Source: Promethearchaeota archaeon Loki_b32 (lineage in GTDB: Archaea > Asgardarchaeota > Lokiarchaeia > Sigyniarchaeales > SOKP01). Taken from it: a stretch of 64,000 nt of DNA. The notes below the pieces were generated by a model. That model did no database searches. It was not told the DNA's origin and saw nothing but the letters and a program-made list of their open reading frames with translations. The DNA lies in NCBI GenBank assembly GCA_005223125.1, contig NJBH01000007.1, positions 85,097-149,096 on the forward strand, read 5' to 3'. Made by a program: the position numbers and the translations under genes. Every line of letters begins with the position of its first letter. The stretch's first letter is position 1. This document shows, one piece after another, positions 1 through 12,390 of this stretch.

Positions 1-306
1 TTAATTATCATGGATGGTCTTATTGCCTTTGTAGATCGTGGACCAATGGAAGGTACTCGAAAGGAAGCAAATGTTTTTGTTGCTGGGACAGATAAGATTG
101 CAATTGATGCTGTTGGTGTTTCGATATTACGGATTCTTGGAACAACACCAGAAGTATCTAATGGTCCAATTTTTGAGCAAGAACAAATTAAAAGAGCAGT
201 AGAATTAGGAGTGGGAATAACTTCATCTGATGAAATTGAATTTATAACTGATTCTGAAGAAGCGGAAAAACTAGTGGCACAAATCAAAGAAAAACTAGAT
301 GAATGA
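1..306 (+). CDS. DUF362 family protein, C-terminal fragment
   Basis: The frame is open from the first base, so this is the end of a gene that begins outside the window. The visible 101 residues include the run GLIAFVDRGPMEGT followed by a stretch with TDKIAIDAVG, which I recognise as the end of the DUF362 family. DUF362 proteins are often found with ferredoxin domains, but no Cys cluster is present in this part. Their reaction is not settled, so no function is assigned. The first Met in view (base 10) lies inside the conserved domain and is unlikely to be the true start. Confidence 0.75.
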   Translation, partial: LIIMDGLIAFVDRGPMEGTRKEANVFVAGTDKIAIDAVGVSILRILGTTPEVSNGPIFEQEQIKRAVELGVGITSSDEIEFITDSEEAEKLVAQIKEKLDE

Positions 307-377
307 ATAGAATTTTTTTTATATGAATAAATAAAAACTAAAATTTTTACTTATTTTTATATTCCTTCTTGGCTTTC

Positions 378-761
378 TCATTCTCCTGACAAAGCGGCAT
401 GTGCTTTCTCTAAGTCATCAACTCCGAGAACTATTCTATTATTCTCAGCAAAATAGATTAGATCAATATTAACGCCAGCATCACCTATTTTACGAGCCAT
501 ATTCCCCCCTGTGCCAGGTTTTCCCACAATATGACCTAGATCTACAACGAGTACTTCACGCACGGCACGTACTTCAAAACCAGCATCTTCAAGTAACCAG
601 CGGGTTGTTTCTTCATCTTCAACCAAAATATGGACAAAGGCTTCATTTTTTAAGGGAAATCCACATAACCCTTCCATATTGATGCCATTCTTACCCAGAG
701 TTTCACCCATATCCGCTAATGTACCTGGTTGATTTTTTAAAACAACAGTTAAATCCTTCAA
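378..761 (-). CDS. Tandem ACT-domain protein
   Basis: A 127-residue protein that looks like two ACT domains in a row. The first begins at residue 3 with VVLKNQPGTLADMGETLGKN, the usual beta-strand and helix with the N-Q-P-G-T-L loop that binds small ligands. The second, from about residue 70, has GKPGTGGNMARKIGDAGVNI. There is no catalytic domain, so it is a stand-alone ligand-binding or regulatory protein; the ligand, probably an amino acid, cannot be told from sequence. It faces the DUF362 gene tail to tail. Its base composition is visibly less AT-rich than most of the window. Identification as ACT is firm, role unknown. Confidence 0.8.
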   Translation of the reverse strand: MKDLTVVLKNQPGTLADMGETLGKNGINMEGLCGFPLKNEAFVHILVEDEETTRWLLEDAGFEVRAVREVLVVDLGHIVGKPGTGGNMARKIGDAGVNIDLIYFAENNRIVLGVDDLEKAHAALSGE

Positions 762-937
762 TATTTATATCCTCCTATTATTATTTATTTAATTTATTAA
801 ATTAAATCTTATTTCGTTTTCACGAGATTTTTTTGCAATGCTTAATTATGTCTTTTCCCTATTTAAGCTTTCTTTTGAAATTTCTCTTTTATAAATAAAT
901 ATAAAAAAAGATATGGAAATAGAGGAGTATTATGTTT

Positions 938-3900
938 TTATAGTACTGAAATAAAATCTTCTGAAGACCTATAGATAACAATATCATTTACTATTAAAGT
1001 CCATTTGAATAGTATGATTATATGTTGTTCTGTACAATTAACAAAGCCATTTAAAATAAGTCCTTCGCCAGAAAAAAGAATATCGTCAATTAGAGTAAAA
1101 TTAATACCAGAAAGGGTTCCGGTGTCGAAAGTATAATTTTCTATTGGATAAAGATACGGTGGTACTAAAATTGAAAAGTCTCCACCATCTTCTCGATACA
1201 ATGAAAGATTAACCTTTATATTATAACCCGGAGCAGAAACACTTTCATTGAAATTTTCAAGTTCAATTCTAAAGCCCGCAAGATCGTTTGGCAAAGTCAT
1301 TGAGTTATCCATATTAAAATCAAAAGATATGGCAAATATTTTGACTATTATTGTTAAAATATTGGAAGTTGTATTCCCAAATTCATTCGATGCTTTCACG
1401 AGGAATTCATAAGTTCCAGAAGTTATATCAAAAATTGGATAAGTTGTCTGTGAACTGGGCAGATTTCCGATTAACAAGCTATTATTTCTATAGATTGAAT
1501 AACTTTCTGCAAGTTCAGATTCAGTCCAATTTAGTATAAAGGAACCATCAATATCAGGATTATCTGCATCACTTGATAAAATAAATGGTCTTGGCGCGAA
1601 ATTTTCTAAACTATCATACGCTTCAAATGCCTCTGATCCATAACCTACCTGTCGTGTGAAAGCATTTACGAATCCTGCTAATTTTAACTGTTGCAACCCT
1701 CCAACAGAACTATATGTAGGTATGTAATAATAAACTGTTCCTCCAAGGGGATATATAAGGGTATTTCCATTTCTGGCACCGGCAATTAAAGTAATTTCTT
1801 GTGTTGCTTCAGTTACATATGTATCTCTCGCAGTTTTAGGACCAATTAAGTTCTCAGTTGAATTTCTTGTATGATAAAAAATTGCTTCTCCAAAATTATC
1901 TCCATGCCTTATAACGTACATTCCTGCTAAAGTCCTCGCTTCTGTACCTTTATATTCTACCAAATCTAACCCTATAAATTCTATCCCATCTCCTAGATTT
2001 GTTTCGATATAGAAAAGATCTCCATTTTCCGGTCGTTCATGAAAATCATCTCCTCTCTTCCATTTCTTTAAGTCTTGCACATGATATTTATAATTTGCTT
2101 CTAATTGTAATTCGAATAAATTTTCAGGATATCTTAATTGAAATTTTAACCATGTAGGAATATCTTGCCAATCGTAAGCATCCATATAGTGCTTCCAAAG
2201 TGAGTATGTTGAATCAATGGTAGATTCTATTAAACTAGGATTTTTATACATAACCATTTCCCCATTTTTCACATCTACTAAACAGATTCCCAAAAATCGC
2301 AATATTGGAGAACGTGAATATGATCCTATATTTATTGAAGTAAAAATTGAAACTGCATAATACATCTTATTATTATAACTATCAAAAACTAAATAAGGAT
2401 CATAATCTATACTCAATTGAGGTAAAAGTATTTTTCGTACACGACTTTTCACGTTTCTATTAATCAAATAAGAGTATTCACCCCCTTCAAAAACATAACC
2501 CCATAATCCTAAGTTTACAGTATACCAGAATGCTTCTAAACCTTTAAGTACTCCATCTGGTTCACCTTCGTAAACATATTTATTGTTAGGAATTCCACCT
2601 CTCCAACCTGTATCAAGTAATATCGATTCATCATACGCTCCTAAACCCGGCTTAGAATTTTGTTGTTCTAAAAACTTCTTACTTTCAGATTCTCCAAAGA
2701 ATATTGGATAATCTTCAGAAATGTTAAAAATTGAACTAATATTAACTAACTCTCCTGTGAATGTATCCATTGCTAAGAATCCTTCAATGTGATCATATAA
2801 TTCAGTATTAGTTTTGACAGGATCTCCTGAAAATTGAGATAATCTAATAGATTTTGGAGCAACCCAATATTCTGTTCCATCTATATAAACTATGTCAGAA
2901 TCTGCTAATCCTTCGAATGTTGTACCTATTTTTGCTGCTAAACTCTGAACAGCAAAATCTTGATCGAATTGTCTTATCTGTGATATCATTTGAGTATCAT
3001 TCAAGGGATCTGATGATAAAGTAAAATTTTCTATTGATCGTTCTTCAATCATATCCAGTCCAGCACATGCACGTGTCCAAGAGATTTCCCTATTAATTTT
3101 TTGAGTCCATTCATATTGCGAATAAACAGATGTGTTGCTAATTGTTACTGCTGGACCAATACTAGTTAGAGCAGGTAAGGTTATGAGGAAAATAAGTACA
3201 CCAGCTATTATCCCCATTTTAATTCTCTGAGGTTTCAATATCACGTAATTTTTTGGATTTCTTTTTAATTTAATGCGTCCATAAATATACACTGAAATAC
3301 CTAACCCTATTAATCCTATAAAAGCAATAACTAATGACCACATTTGTAATAACTGAATCCCATTTAATGCAAAACTAGGTAAAGAAAAAAATATTATTCC
3401 ACAAAAAGAACCAATTATCATCAATGCGTTTGATATTATATTATAATCATTTCTTTTCAAATAAAAATTACTTGCAATGTTTAAAACCATTCTAAAAATT
3501 AAAATTCCTAAAATATAATAAATTAAGGGTAAATAAAGCCTCGAGTAGATAAAAATAAATTCAATATTGGTATTATTCGGATTTAGCAACACATCAAAAG
3601 CGTCGGTGAATAGTGTAAACGGTGATAGTGTTATTGCACCTTTTTCATACAAATACATAACCCATGAAAACTGACCATCGAAGTCCAATAGCATCCCAAT
3701 TAAATAAAACAGGACGAAACCACCAGTCCACCAAAAAATCAATGATTTTAGCCTAGAGGGTTTACCAAATCTTAGGCGGGTACCAATTATTGTTAATAAA
3801 TTTTGATTAGGCGGTAAACTCATTATTATACAGCCAGTAATAGCTCCAATTAAAGCTGTCTTATTAAAAAAGAAATTGATTGACCAGAAATTCAAAAAAT

Positions 3901-4249
3901 AGAATTCATAATAATTAAGCCCCCCGGCTTTATTCTCATAAAGTTGAGCATTTAAGTTAATTGGCCCAAACCAGGCTGGCCAAAACCAGAAGATCGATAA
4001 AATAACTAAAATTATTACTACAGTGGGTAATAAAATTTTTAAATATTTTTTAAATCTCGGAATTTTTTGAAACACAGAAGCTACAAGTGATTTTCTTGTA
4101 GGAGGCTTGCCAGATCCTTCAATTTTAGCAATATTCCCACGCTCTAGATTTTTTACTTGTTGTTGTACTTCATATTTTCTATTAACTTCCTGGCAATCTT
4201 CACAATAATAGTTAAACTTCTCGTGTTTTTCGCAAGATCTTTTTACCAT
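938..4249 (-). CDS. Giant UPF0182-type membrane protein with N-terminal B-box-like zinc motif
   Basis: A 1103-residue membrane protein. Residues 5-20 hold a Cys-x2-His and Cys-x2-Cys set (CEKHEKFNYYCEDC) that resembles a short B-box-type zinc site and would face the cytoplasm. Several hydrophobic helices follow between about residues 70 and 365. A large extracytoplasmic part comes next; its section with GNTLIYPLGGTVYYYIPTYS, preceded by LIGPKTARDTYV, matches the conserved end of bacterial UPF0182 proteins. From about residue 920 a fibronectin-type-III-like domain (SFILNWTESELAESYSIYRN) and a beta-rich tail are added. Bacterial members are usually 900-1000 residues. UPF0182 has no known reaction. 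The gene stands alone, divergent from nothing and downstream of an AT-rich gap. Confidence 0.7.
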   Translation of the reverse strand: MVKRSCEKHEKFNYYCEDCQEVNRKYEVQQQVKNLERGNIAKIEGSGKPPTRKSLVASVFQKIPRFKKYLKILLPTVVIILVILSIFWFWPAWFGPINLNAQLYENKAGGLNYYEFYFLNFWSINFFFNKTALIGAITGCIIMSLPPNQNLLTIIGTRLRFGKPSRLKSLIFWWTGGFVLFYLIGMLLDFDGQFSWVMYLYEKGAITLSPFTLFTDAFDVLLNPNNTNIEFIFIYSRLYLPLIYYILGILIFRMVLNIASNFYLKRNDYNIISNALMIIGSFCGIIFFSLPSFALNGIQLLQMWSLVIAFIGLIGLGISVYIYGRIKLKRNPKNYVILKPQRIKMGIIAGVLIFLITLPALTSIGPAVTISNTSVYSQYEWTQKINREISWTRACAGLDMIEERSIENFTLSSDPLNDTQMISQIRQFDQDFAVQSLAAKIGTTFEGLADSDIVYIDGTEYWVAPKSIRLSQFSGDPVKTNTELYDHIEGFLAMDTFTGELVNISSIFNISEDYPIFFGESESKKFLEQQNSKPGLGAYDESILLDTGWRGGIPNNKYVYEGEPDGVLKGLEAFWYTVNLGLWGYVFEGGEYSYLINRNVKSRVRKILLPQLSIDYDPYLVFDSYNNKMYYAVSIFTSINIGSYSRSPILRFLGICLVDVKNGEMVMYKNPSLIESTIDSTYSLWKHYMDAYDWQDIPTWLKFQLRYPENLFELQLEANYKYHVQDLKKWKRGDDFHERPENGDLFYIETNLGDGIEFIGLDLVEYKGTEARTLAGMYVIRHGDNFGEAIFYHTRNSTENLIGPKTARDTYVTEATQEITLIAGARNGNTLIYPLGGTVYYYIPTYSSVGGLQQLKLAGFVNAFTRQVGYGSEAFEAYDSLENFAPRPFILSSDADNPDIDGSFILNWTESELAESYSIYRNNSLLIGNLPSSQTTYPIFDITSGTYEFLVKASNEFGNTTSNILTIIVKIFAISFDFNMDNSMTLPNDLAGFRIELENFNESVSAPGYNIKVNLSLYREDGGDFSILVPPYLYPIENYTFDTGTLSGINFTLIDDILFSGEGLILNGFVNCTEQHIIILFKWTLIVNDIVIYRSSEDFISVL

Positions 4250-4708
4250 ATCTATTCATCTTATTAATTAAAGTTAAAAATTGTAGTTATATTTAGATTA
4301 TAAGATCTTTTATTTTAAATCTTAGTATAAGGGATTTTAATAAGGAAAAAATTGAGTTAATTCTTTTTTGATGAATTATTATTATTTTATTTTAATTTCG
4401 CTTTTCCTTTTCTTAAAATCTTAAGAATATGGGAGTCACATAAAACCTCCGAGGATCCTATTAATAGTGATACTAATTATTAATTATCCAAAAAAAATAA
4501 AATAATAAAAAAAGGTATCTATCCATAAAAATTAATCATCTATTAGTATCCCTACTTATAAAATAGCTTCTTTACTTATTTTATAAGTAAAATTCTTTTT
4601 TTCTATTATCTGTAAAAATAGTTAAATTTAAGCAGAGAATCAATATCAGATTGGTAAGCTCTTATAAATTTTTATTTTATTTTTTAATTATACTAAAAAA
4701 ATCTAATT
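4250..4708. other. Intergenic, no gene seen
   Basis: About 460 very AT-rich bases between the start of the UPF0182 gene and the downstream flank of the 23S rRNA gene. Short frames here have no family signature and low-complexity Lys/Ile/Phe composition. The right part probably holds the end of the 23S transcript; the left part should hold the promoter of the UPF0182 gene. Confidence 0.5.
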
Positions 4709-4737
4709 ATGGCATAAATAAAAAAAGAAAAAATAAA
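4709..4737 (-). terminator. U-rich terminator of the 23S transcript
   Basis: Read on the minus strand, the bases just beyond the 23S processing stem form a long T-rich run (attttattttttcttttttt). Archaeal RNA polymerase stops at such U-tracts without needing a hairpin. Position directly outside the processing stem supports the call; there is no experimental evidence. Confidence 0.5.
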
Positions 4738-4743
4738 ATCTTT

Positions 4744-4761
4744 GCTCAAGAACATACTCCC
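4744..4761 (-). repeat. 3' half of the 23S rRNA processing stem
   Basis: The plus-strand run gctcaagaacatactccc is the inverted complement of the run at 8460-8479, on the other side of the 23S gene. In the transcript the two would form a 12-bp helix (gaacatactccc with gggagtatgttc), a small internal bulge, and five further pairs (gctca with tgagc). This is the expected layout of the bulge-helix-bulge stem cut by the archaeal splicing endonuclease to release pre-23S. Confidence 0.7.
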
Positions 4762-4855
4762 TCCCTCTTACCATCTAAAATCTACCATCACTACTTTACC
4801 GCTCCGGACATGCACAATTCCCTCATGCCCTAAGCCTGAACCTTATGGTTCCTCT

Positions 4856-8328
<3,473 letters not shown>

Positions 8329-8459
8329 GAGGAAAGATTCAGATTGCTTGCATAAGGGTTGCATATTCGGAGACGGTAAATGAATTAAGCATTTTTTTAA
8401 GCTTGCTCAATATCCTTAATGACGATTTGAGACGATAATTAGAAGACATAATTTAAAAA

Positions 8460-8479
8460 GGGAGTATGTTCCTATGAGC
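8460..8479 (-). repeat. 5' half of the 23S rRNA processing stem
   Basis: Plus-strand gggagtatgttcctatgagc, the partner of the inverted run at 4744-4761. It lies about 130 bases upstream of the mature 23S 5' end. The mismatch between ttgagc and ctatgagc gives a small bulge beside the 12-bp helix, as expected for an archaeal rRNA processing site. Confidence 0.7.
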
Positions 8480-8634
8480 ATGATTTTCATGCTTGGCGTA
8501 GCACATCGTTTCCTGTATCATCTCATTCATGGGGTATTTCATGCGCCGTGCTGAAGTTTTTCCTTCATGTTACTATCTTTGCCATCAAATTCTCGCATGT
8601 TTCGCCTTATGAGGTGTACTTCCACGAGGCGTTG
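8480..8634 (-). ncRNA. Structured leader of the 23S transcript, possible separate RNA
   Basis: About 155 bases, clearly less AT-rich than the flanks, lie between the likely 23S promoter and the processing stem, outside the part that becomes 23S. On the RNA strand it starts near aattggcaacgcctcgtgga and has several hairpin candidates: GAAGGaaaaaCTTC, GCATGaaaatCATGC next to the processing stem, and GGCG with CGCC around 8490-8550. There is no open frame with protein character. It does not show the conserved runs of RNase P RNA, SRP RNA or 5S rRNA. It could be a leader that folds for processing, or a small RNA released when the pre-rRNA is cut. Confidence 0.45.
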
Positions 8635-8655
8635 CCAATTAAAGGTATATATCAT

Positions 8656-8664
8656 CTATAAAAG
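8656..8664 (-). promoter_or_regulatory. TATA box of the 23S rRNA gene
   Basis: Minus-strand cttttatag. With the usual archaeal spacing of about 25 bases, transcription would start near 8630-8634, exactly where the higher-GC leader begins. Confidence 0.5.
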
Positions 8665-8969
8665 ATGAGATATCTTCTCACCAATAATTATCGATAGTAA
8701 AACTACCATCGACAAAATATTAGAGTAAATACTTGATTAAAAATTTTATGGTCTTATAACATAAACTTTAAAAGGGAAAACAAATAATTTGAGTAATTTT
8801 AATTATATAGTTAATAATCCTTGTTATTAATGAATGAGGGAAGTAACTGAGAGAGCAAATTAGAAAATATAGTAACTTTTATAGTTTAATTATGAATACC
8901 TTAAATTATTAATAATAGCCACATAAGATTTCGAAGGGATAGTGGAAAGTTTATTCAGAATAGTAGCTA
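8665..8969. other. AT-rich divergent intergenic region, no gene seen
   Basis: About 300 bases between the 23S promoter (minus) and the DUF72 gene (plus). No coding frame or RNA gene was recognised. It should carry the DUF72 promoter. Confidence 0.4.
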
Positions 8970-9842
8970 ATGACGAGAAAGAAGATTTTAATAGGAACCT
9001 CGGGATGGGGTTATGATGAGTGGGTAGGCTCTTTTTATCCGAAGAGTATAAGGAAAAAGGATTATTTACTTTATTATTCAGAGATTTTTTATACTAATGA
9101 GATTAATACGACGTTTTATAACATTCCCCCGAGATGGATTGTTGAGAATTGGGTTAGTAAAACACCGAGGGATTTTTTATTTTCAGCAAAACTCCCTCAA
9201 TCGGTAACACATGAACATAAATTAGATACAAATCTATGTTTAGATGATTTAGACTATTTTTTAAAAGCAATGGAACCATTGATTGAATCGAAAAAGTTAT
9301 TGGCGTTTTTGGTTCAACTACCACCCGTTTTTAAAAAAGACGAGCATTTTAGCAATTTGAAGGAGTTTATTGATAATTGGCCGGGAAATCCTGAAAATGA
9401 TAATTACAATTTAGTTATTGAATTTAGAGATAAATCGTGGATGGATGATGAGGTTTTTCGATATTTAGAAGAGAAATCTTTAACTTATTGTGCGGTTATT
9501 GAACCCCTATTACCTCCAAGGATGGACGTAACAAATCCGTCTTTTGCATATATCAGATTTCATGGTTATGGTAAGGATATTTGGTTTGACTATTGTTTTA
9601 CTGAACAGGAAATACAAAAATGGGCGGTTCCAATTAAAGAGGTAATTCAGAAAACAGATAAAGTTGGAATTTATTTTAATAATCACTTTTCAGGATATGC
9701 AACTAAGAATTCATTGATGCTAATGAAAGAATTAGATATCAAACCTAAGACTTCGCCAGAAGCTGTAAGTCTTTTAGATATTAAGAAAAAGACAGGAGAA
9801 TATTCAAAGGGTCAAGTGGGTTTAGATAAATTTATTAAATAA
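8970..9842 (+). CDS. DUF72 family protein (YecE-like TIM barrel)
   Basis: A 290-residue protein of the DUF72 family. The start ILIGTSGWGYDEWVGSFYP is the family signature, followed by a segment with EINTTFYNIPP and, near residue 195, FAYIRFHGYG. The C-terminal part has IYFNNHFSGYATKNSL, typical of the last barrel strands. Length fits the family, which runs around 240-300 residues. DUF72 proteins have a TIM-barrel fold; the reaction is not established. The ATG chosen lies directly before the conserved first strand. It is followed after 22 bases by the PanE gene, so the two may be co-transcribed. Confidence 0.85.
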   Translation: MTRKKILIGTSGWGYDEWVGSFYPKSIRKKDYLLYYSEIFYTNEINTTFYNIPPRWIVENWVSKTPRDFLFSAKLPQSVTHEHKLDTNLCLDDLDYFLKAMEPLIESKKLLAFLVQLPPVFKKDEHFSNLKEFIDNWPGNPENDNYNLVIEFRDKSWMDDEVFRYLEEKSLTYCAVIEPLLPPRMDVTNPSFAYIRFHGYGKDIWFDYCFTEQEIQKWAVPIKEVIQKTDKVGIYFNNHFSGYATKNSLMLMKELDIKPKTSPEAVSLLDIKKKTGEYSKGQVGLDKFIK

Positions 9843-9864
9843 TTTAAATGAGACACAACAAATT

Positions 9865-10872
9865 TTGACTAAACAAAACATAAGAATTGGTTTTATTGGA
9901 GCTGGTTCTATAGGAAGTCTATTTGGAGGGTATTTAGCAAAAATCCAATCTGATAATTATTCATTAGAAGTGATTTTTTTTAATACTAAACCTTTTGTTG
10001 ATGTAATAAACGAGGAAGGGTTAAAGTTGTTTAAAGATCAAGAGGTTATAATGATAAAGAATATAATAGCATATGAAAGTGAGAAATCTCTTGAAGAATT
10101 AATAAATCAGGATTCCTCTTTTCAATTTGATTTTTTGTTTCTTACAACAAAAGCGTATGATAATGAAAAAGCGATGCTCCAGTATAAGAAATTTTTTAAT
10201 GCGAGCAAATATTTAGTGATATTGCAGAATGGGATTGGAAATGAAGATATTGCAATACAATTTATTGAAAAAGCTAGAATTATAAGAGTGGTGACTACAG
10301 AAGGGGCTTTATTGGATAAACCGGGTCATTTGTATCACACAGGTGAAGGAATAACTAAGATAGGATTTCCATTTCTTAATGATCTTAATTTAAAACCTAA
10401 AGAATTAGAGCAGGCCGAATCAGATTTAAATTTATTGAACGACATTTTGAATTTAGCTGGTTTTGAAACAATTGTAGTAAGAGATATAATTATGGAAAGC
10501 TGGGAAAAAGTTTTTGTGAATATTGGGATCAATGCCGTTGGGGCTCTATCCCGTTTACCTAATGGAAAATTACTGGAAAATGAAGGATTGAGGTATTTAC
10601 TAGAACAAGCAGTAATAGAGTCAGTCAAAATCGCAAAGATGAAAGGTATTAAGCTTCCTGAAAAAGATTATATCTCAATAGCCTATGATGTTGCTGAAAA
10701 AACCGCAGATAATAAGAATTCGATGTTACAAGACATATTAAATAGAAAATCGACTGAAATTGATTTCATGAATGGGAGAATCTTAAAATACGCAATAGGG
10801 TTGGGTGTTAAAGTACCAGTTAATGAAATTTTAACATATTTAATAAAAGGGTTAGAACAATCAAAAAATTAA
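9865..10872 (+). CDS. panE: 2-dehydropantoate 2-reductase (ketopantoate reductase)
   Basis: A 335-residue member of the PanE/ApbA family. It reduces ketopantoate to pantoate with NAD(P)H, a step of coenzyme A synthesis. The N-terminus has the nucleotide-binding motif GFIGAGSIGSLFGGYL, and the middle has FLTTKAYDN and LQNGIGNEDI, the usual substrate-side segments; the C-terminal helical domain includes ESWEKVFVNIGINAVGAL with the family Lys and Asn. Start codon is TTG, since no ATG precedes the Rossmann motif. Pantoate kinase and phosphopantothenate synthetase are also in this window, which supports this role over other ApbA-family reductases. Confidence 0.85.
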   Translation: MTKQNIRIGFIGAGSIGSLFGGYLAKIQSDNYSLEVIFFNTKPFVDVINEEGLKLFKDQEVIMIKNIIAYESEKSLEELINQDSSFQFDFLFLTTKAYDNEKAMLQYKKFFNASKYLVILQNGIGNEDIAIQFIEKARIIRVVTTEGALLDKPGHLYHTGEGITKIGFPFLNDLNLKPKELEQAESDLNLLNDILNLAGFETIVVRDIIMESWEKVFVNIGINAVGALSRLPNGKLLENEGLRYLLEQAVIESVKIAKMKGIKLPEKDYISIAYDVAEKTADNKNSMLQDILNRKSTEIDFMNGRILKYAIGLGVKVPVNEILTYLIKGLEQSKN

Positions 10873-11393
10873 ACCGCTAAAGTCATAAAATAAGCATTTT
10901 CGCCGTCTCGATAATAATTTTTTTTAATATTTTCAATTTTATAATCTAATTTTTCATATAATCTAATTGCTGTGTAATTAGATACTCTAACTTCTAAGAC
11001 ATATTCATGGATTTTGTATTTTTTAATTGCTTTCATACTATTTGATAATAATATCGTAGCAATTCCTCTTCTTCTATAGCTTTCAGAGACGGCTATTGAA
11101 ACGAGATGTGCTTTATTTATATATTTTAAACTGTTTATAGAAGGAGCTTTTTCCACCCTCCACATAATGTATGCTACAATTTTCCCGAGTTTATTTTGAG
11201 CTACTAAAAAGCATTCAGGAAAATTATCAAGTATACTTTTATAGAAAAAGAAAGGATAATCTTCGGGTAGTTCTCTTTCATTTACTTCAATTACTTCATC
11301 TATATCATCTAAAATACATTTTCTTATTAAAAATTCTTGTTCATTTGTTGTAGGATTGAAGATTTTTGTCTCTGTTTCTTTATTTGCAGTCAT
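10869..11393 (-). CDS. GNAT family N-acetyltransferase (RimI-like)
   Basis: A 174-residue GNAT acetyltransferase. Residues near 90-110 contain HLVSIAVSESYRRRGIATIL, in which RRRGIA is the acetyl-CoA pyrophosphate loop, and YVLEVRVSNYTAIRLYEKLD is the typical last part of RimI/Ard1-type enzymes. In archaea such proteins acetylate protein N-termini; this assignment is by family. About 20 N-terminal residues precede the domain. Its stop overlaps the stop of panE by three bases (convergent). Confidence 0.8.
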   Translation of the reverse strand: MTANKETETKIFNPTTNEQEFLIRKCILDDIDEVIEVNERELPEDYPFFFYKSILDNFPECFLVAQNKLGKIVAYIMWRVEKAPSINSLKYINKAHLVSIAVSESYRRRGIATILLSNSMKAIKKYKIHEYVLEVRVSNYTAIRLYEKLDYKIENIKKNYYRDGENAYFMTLAV

Positions 11394-11498
11394 CGTTATT
11401 GTTATTAAAGAATTTTTATATGAAAAATAGCCTTATTGATATATGGAATATAATATTAACTACTTTTAAGTTTTTATGAATCAAAAATTCAGTTAAAA

Positions 11499-12296
11499 TC
11501 AAAACTTAAGTATTTCAAATGCCTTTTTTTTTTGTATTTCAAGGTATTTAATAATTAAATCTAGAGTTTTTTGTATATTTAATTTATTATTAAAATTTTG
11601 AACGATTTCTTTTATTTGTGTATTATTCAATTTTTTTAATTCTTGTGTTAATTTTATCATTTCTGGTACTACTCTTACGATGTTATCAACAATCGTAATA
11701 TCTGCCCATAATGCTGTTCTACTTAATGGATTTAAATCAACTGCGATAATTTTTTTATTTAATTTTTTCAGAGCTTCCGTCCTATCTCCATCTTCTAATG
11801 GAACCATAACTATATCAGCATCAGCAATTAGTTCTACCTTTCTTCTATTACTTTTAAGACCCTCAAGCTCAATCATTTTATGTGTATCAATACCATGAAT
11901 TATAGTTGCACCAGCTTTTTGTAGAACATTTTTTATTGCTTCAATTCTTCCTTCTTTTGGGTAAAACAAATTGATTTCAAGTGGAGCAGGTATGATTTTC
12001 GATAAAGTCGCTAGTTCCTCTGGCACTAAAGCTGCAACATTTCCATTTACACTGATCACCGGCTTTTCAGCTAATAATAAAGCAGCTACAGCCGTTCTAA
12101 TCGCTTTTTTTGCGAGTAGAGTTGTTTTTTCACCTAAGATATAATCAAAACATTCACCCCTCCCATGTGCTATTAAACCTGCTTCAGCAACTACTAGATT
12201 TTTCATACCTTCAATAATTTTATGACGATATTTTAAACTTTCATAGCGTGGGTGAGTTTTAGGGACAGAATGATCTTGGTTTTCATTCGAAGTCAT
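11499..12296 (-). CDS. 4-phosphopantoate--beta-alanine ligase (phosphopantothenate synthetase)
   Basis: A 265-residue protein of the archaeal DUF137 family. It joins 4-phosphopantoate to beta-alanine using ATP, giving 4'-phosphopantothenate; with pantoate kinase it replaces the bacterial PanC/CoaA route. Recognisable parts are HPRYESLKYRHKIIEGM near the start, GRGECFDYILGE, the loop VNGNVAALVPEEL, the acidic DGDRTEALKKLNK, and AVDLNPLSRTA. Length is as expected. The matching pantoate kinase is at 34428-35390, and ketopantoate reductase is next door at 9865-10872. Confidence 0.9.
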   Translation of the reverse strand: MTSNENQDHSVPKTHPRYESLKYRHKIIEGMKNLVVAEAGLIAHGRGECFDYILGEKTTLLAKKAIRTAVAALLLAEKPVISVNGNVAALVPEELATLSKIIPAPLEINLFYPKEGRIEAIKNVLQKAGATIIHGIDTHKMIELEGLKSNRRKVELIADADIVMVPLEDGDRTEALKKLNKKIIAVDLNPLSRTALWADITIVDNIVRVVPEMIKLTQELKKLNNTQIKEIVQNFNNKLNIQKTLDLIIKYLEIQKKKAFEILKF

Positions 12297-12358
12297 AATC
12301 TTTCAAATCCTTTAATATTGTTCTTTATATAGATTGATATAAAGAAAAACTATTAATC

Positions 12359-12368
12359 TTTTATAAAA
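12359..12368 (+). promoter_or_regulatory. TATA box of the aRF1 gene
   Basis: The run ttttataaaa lies about 25 bases before 12388. Transcription would then start almost at the ATG at 12391, so the mRNA is probably leaderless. This is one reason for choosing 12391 over the in-frame ATG at 12385. Confidence 0.5.
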
Positions 12369-12390
12369 TTTTTAAAATTTGTAGATGCAT

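Noticed and set aside
8480..8634. RNase P RNA, SRP RNA or 5S rRNA
   Set aside because: The conserved runs of these RNAs were looked for on both strands and not found.
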